Positions 61,681 to 64,000 of a stretch of 64,000 nucleotides of DNA are shown in pieces; position 1 is the stretch's first letter; the number at the start of each line of letters is the position of its first letter. Location of the stretch: assembly GCF_007991275.1 (NCBI RefSeq), contig NZ_BJYA01000012.1, forward strand, positions 1 through 64,000, given 5' to 3'. Both the position numbers and the translations under genes were made by a program. The notes below the pieces were generated by a model. The model searched no databases and was not told the DNA's origin. It saw only the letters and a list, made by a program, of their open reading frames with translations. The DNA comes from Alkalibacillus haloalkaliphilus (GTDB lineage: Bacteria; Bacillota; Bacilli; Bacillales; Alkalibacillaceae).

Positions 61681-61749
61681 AACTGACAGAATGGCTGCAA
61701 CTAATGATCCGAAAGAGACCATTAAGAAGAGCGTTTCAAAAACAGTCAT
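61672..61749 (-). CDS. Holin-like toxin peptide of type I TA
   Basis: GAGGGTGATGCTT precedes ATG 61749 (an ATG at 61755 adds two residues). The 25-residue product MTVFETLFLMVSFGSLVAAI plus LSVGK has the holin-like-toxin family pattern (MxxYExLxLMIxFGxLIxxL): an N-terminal Thr/Glu cap and one TM helix. Overproduced, such peptides disturb the membrane. The mRNA ends at the hairpin AGCCATTGGTG/CACCGATGGCT (61564-61591). Confidence 0.75.
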   Translation of the reverse strand: MTVFETLFLMVSFGSLVAAILSVGK

Positions 61750-61822
61750 AAGCATCACCCTCTTTCAGAGAGCCAGCCACCACCCATGAGAACCCTATTG
61801 TACAACTTTTATTGTAACATAA

Positions 61823-61850
61823 ATTATAAGAAAATTTTGTATATTTGTAA
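61823..61850 (-). promoter_or_regulatory. Promoter of the holin-like toxin
   Basis: On the minus strand: TTACAA, 16-bp spacer, TATAAT, giving a 5' UTR of ~65 nt before the toxin. Confidence 0.6.
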
Positions 61851-61871
61851 TAGATAATCCATTGGCCTTAT

Positions 61872-61906
61872 AAAACCCTCTAAACAAGTATGTCTAGAGG
61901 GTTTTT
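61872..61906. terminator. Bidirectional terminator
   Basis: AAACCCTCTA and TAGAGGGTTT arms with a 12-nt loop, T-rich on the right. It lies upstream of the toxin promoter and downstream of the tauE-like gene. The stretch 61910-62047 shows nothing else. Confidence 0.75.
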
Positions 61907-62047
61907 GTTATGCTTAACTTGTATTTTTCGATAAGAATTGCCAACAAATGAGTTGATTTTATAATAATGATATAAGTCCAAGTTCATACATGATTTAAAT
62001 TTAAACTGAGTTACATATAAAAGCTTTAAAAAAATCGTTCAAATGCC

Positions 62048-62797
62048 CTACAAAATTACGTGATCAATTATAATGTGTATAATTAGGGCTGCAGTCACAA
62101 TACGAAGTAAAGGTTTAACGTGATCAGGATTTAATTTACCCGCTAAACGTACACCAACTTGCGCACCAATTAATGAACCACCAATTAAGGCAAATGTAAT
62201 CGTCCAAATGATATGACCTGCTGCAATGAAGCTAATGGCAGCTCCAAAACAACTAGCGAATGTCGCAATTCTCATCAATCCAACTGCACGATAGTAAGCT
62301 ATTCTCATGTATGAAAATACGTAAAACATGAGTGTACCTTGTCCAGGTCCAAATAAACCGTCATAAATACCAATCCCGAATAATAGAGGAGTTCCACGCG
62401 TTTTAAAACGAAAGTGGTTTTTGCCTGAGAAGTCCCCCTTACTAATAAATGAGAAAAGAAAGGCAAAGATTAAAAGGCCAATTGCTATTTTGTACATTAA
62501 ATCAGGTGGTAGAGAGGAAGCGATCATACCTCCTGCGACTCCACCACCTAAACTAATAGGAATTATTTTTAACCCTTCTTTCATCGTCACACCTTTATGC
62601 CTTAACACCATTAGGAAGGTGACAAATGAACTGATTGAATTGGTTACTTTGTTAGCACCAATAGCCGAATGGACTGGAACACCTAGAGCTAGCATAGCTG
62701 GTAAACTAACAAGCCCACCACCACCGGCTAAAGTACCGAGAATAGTTGCGGTTAATCCGACGAAAAAAAGTATGACTAAGTCAAGCATGTAATCCAC
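62048..62797 (-). CDS. TauE/SafE family sulfite/anion exporter
   Basis: A 249-residue protein with about 8 TM segments. The family start is GLTATILGTLAGGGGLVSLP and the second half has GLFGPGQGTLMFYV, the repeat of the same motif. The substrate may be sulfite or other sulfur anions. It lies 12 bp downstream of trpA on the same strand. Confidence 0.88.
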   Translation of the reverse strand: MDYMLDLVILFFVGLTATILGTLAGGGGLVSLPAMLALGVPVHSAIGANKVTNSISSFVTFLMVLRHKGVTMKEGLKIIPISLGGGVAGGMIASSLPPDLMYKIAIGLLIFAFLFSFISKGDFSGKNHFRFKTRGTPLLFGIGIYDGLFGPGQGTLMFYVFSYMRIAYYRAVGLMRIATFASCFGAAISFIAAGHIIWTITFALIGGSLIGAQVGVRLAGKLNPDHVKPLLRIVTAALIIHIIIDHVIL

Positions 62798-62809
62798 ATC
62801 TTTCTGCTA

Positions 62810-63598
62810 TTAATCTTTTGCTTTAATTAATTCTTTTAGTTCTTTATCGTTTTGTTCATGTAATAGATTAATAATCTTACTGCCTACAATTACACCATCA
62901 CTATATTGAGTTAATTGCTTAACATGATCAGGCGTTGATACTCCAAACCCAGCTAAAACAGGGACAGAGCTTACAGATTTTAAGTGCTGAAAATGTTCAC
63001 TTAAAGAGTCATCAAAAGATTGTCTTGCACCTGTAATCCCATTGACTGTAACGGCGTAAAGAAAACCTTGTGAAGCAGCTGCGATTTTTTCCATACGCTC
63101 TTTTGAACTTGTTAATGATACGAGTTGAATTTGAGCTATATTAGCCTGTTCGCGAGCCTTTTCAATTAAACTAGTTTGTTCAAGTGGTAAGTCAGGGATG
63201 ATTAGTCCGTCGACACCAGCAACTTTTGCATCTAGCATGAATTGATCGACGCCATATTTATATATAGGGTTTATATAAGTCATGAAAATAATTGGAGCTT
63301 GGATTTTGATTCGTTCTTCTTTGAGTATATCAATAATATGAGGTAAGGTCACCCCGTGATCTTGTGCTCGTTTGCCGGCTTCTTGGATTGTTGGACCATC
63401 CGCAACAGGATCTGAGAATGGAATACCGACTTCAATTGCTGTAGCTCCAGCTTCGTCTAATTTTTGTAATGTAGGGATGAAAGAGTCTAACCCTCCATCT
63501 CCAGCCATAATATATGGAATGAATATTTTCTTTCCTTCATTAATTGTTTCATTTAAAGTTGCTTCAAGATAATCTTTTCCATACGTGACAGTTTGCAT
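62810..63598 (-). CDS. trpA: Tryptophan synthase alpha chain
   Basis: A 262-residue TIM barrel that cleaves indole-glycerol-phosphate. The catalytic Glu is in ATAIEVGIPFSDPVADGPTI, and Asp in DGLIIPDLPLEQ; the C-terminal phosphate loop is GFGVSTPDHV. It follows trpB by 13 bp, as in a normal trp operon. Confidence 0.95.
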   Translation of the reverse strand: MQTVTYGKDYLEATLNETINEGKKIFIPYIMAGDGGLDSFIPTLQKLDEAGATAIEVGIPFSDPVADGPTIQEAGKRAQDHGVTLPHIIDILKEERIKIQAPIIFMTYINPIYKYGVDQFMLDAKVAGVDGLIIPDLPLEQTSLIEKAREQANIAQIQLVSLTSSKERMEKIAAASQGFLYAVTVNGITGARQSFDDSLSEHFQHLKSVSSVPVLAGFGVSTPDHVKQLTQYSDGVIVGSKIINLLHEQNDKELKELIKAKD

Positions 63599-63611
63599 TT
63601 AGACAACCTCC

Positions 63612-64000
63612 TTACGAATTTAAGTGTTCTTTCACAGACTCGACATCTTTATCGCCACGACCGGATAGGCAGATGACGATCGTTTCATCTTTGTTCATCT
63701 CTTTTGCTAGTTTAATAGTTTCTGCAACTGCATGAGAGCTTTCTAATGCTGGTATGATTCCTTCAGATCGAGATAATAGTTGAAAAGCCTCTAATGCTTC
63801 ATCGTCAGTAATTGCACTATATTTAACACGTTCGATATCTTTTAAATGACTATGTTCAGGGCCGACGCCAGGGTAATCAAGACCAGCAGAGATGGAACTT
63901 GCTTCTTCAATTTGACCTAACTCATCTTGAAGTAAATACATCATAGACCCGTGTAAAATGCCGACTGAACCTTTTGTTAAAGTTGCTGCGTGCTCACTAG
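63612..64000 (-). CDS. trpB: Tryptophan synthase beta chain, C-terminal part
   Basis: The gene continues past the right edge. The frame is open to the edge and reads [20 protein letters not shown], then [13 protein letters not shown] and [14 protein letters not shown]. The end has [13 protein letters not shown], the Gly-rich PLP-binding motif of TrpB. It converts indole and serine to tryptophan. Confidence 0.95.
   Translation of the reverse strand, partial: SEHAATLTKGSVGILHGSMMYLLQDELGQIEEASSISAGLDYPGVGPEHSHLKDIERVKYSAITDDEALEAFQLLSRSEGIIPALESSHAVAETIKLAKEMNKDETIVICLSGRGDKDVESVKEHLNS

Overview
The window is low-GC DNA with strong purine-rich ribosome binding sites, frequent TTG/GTG starts, spore genes (gerQ, cwlJ), lipL, hemQ, ywfO/ywgA homologues and perfect sigma-A promoters. 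This points to a spore-forming member of the Bacillaceae, possibly a salt- or alkali-tolerant genus, because many proteins are acid-rich. No rRNA, tRNA, insertion sequence or CRISPR array was seen.

Positions 1-9430 are a polymorphic-toxin island. It opens with the 3' part of a large toxin gene whose C-terminal tip closely matches the colicin E5 anticodon tRNase, followed by its likely immunity gene. About 4 kb of orphan immunity-type genes follow: single-TM and soluble proteins, an Imm26-like protein, and four related small membrane proteins. Between them lie decayed RHS/YD-repeat fragments, repeated terminators and Spo0A-box-like sites. A block of membrane genes comes next (DUF2628-like, anchored propeller-like, Imm_superinfect-like, RDD, a frameshifted scramblase). 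A broken second copy of the toxin core at 9341-9426 closes the island.

Positions 9.6-20.4 kb hold a secreted M4 metalloprotease, a second DUF2628-like protein, a methyltransferase, an Mrr-type nuclease-like protein, a CHY zinc-finger protein, a nitrilase / betaine-type binding lipoprotein / class II aldolase cluster, an S9 peptidase and a YwaF-like membrane protein.

Positions 20.4-30.7 kb form a complete glucuronide regulon: GPH-family importer, ROK repressor, and uxaC-uxuB-uidA-kdgK-kdgA-uxuA. It converts beta-glucuronides to pyruvate and glyceraldehyde-3-phosphate. Both promoters have the same design: a sigma-A promoter with a cre-like site in the spacer and a ROK/XylR-type palindrome just downstream.

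Positions 30.7-51 kb hold detoxification genes, sbcDC, a candidate small-toxin locus, a sigma factor, gerQ/cwlJ, hemQ, lipL, a pyroglutamate operon (pcp-pxpB-pxpA-pxpC), the ywfO/ywgA pair and, at 49.4 kb, a cluster of DnaA boxes away from any replication gene. Positions 51-64 kb hold htpX, several small enzymes, a Fur-controlled siderophore ABC transporter with a MerR regulator, a type I toxin-antitoxin locus with a holin-like toxin, a TauE/SafE exporter and the end of the trp operon (trpB partial, trpA).

Signals not explained by the genes include two intergenic arrays of degenerate motifs with about 20-bp spacing (20.5 and 33.6 kb), one identical 20-bp palindrome found three times with a stop codon embedded at its start, two related micro-ORFs with the same leader, and the DnaA-box cluster.
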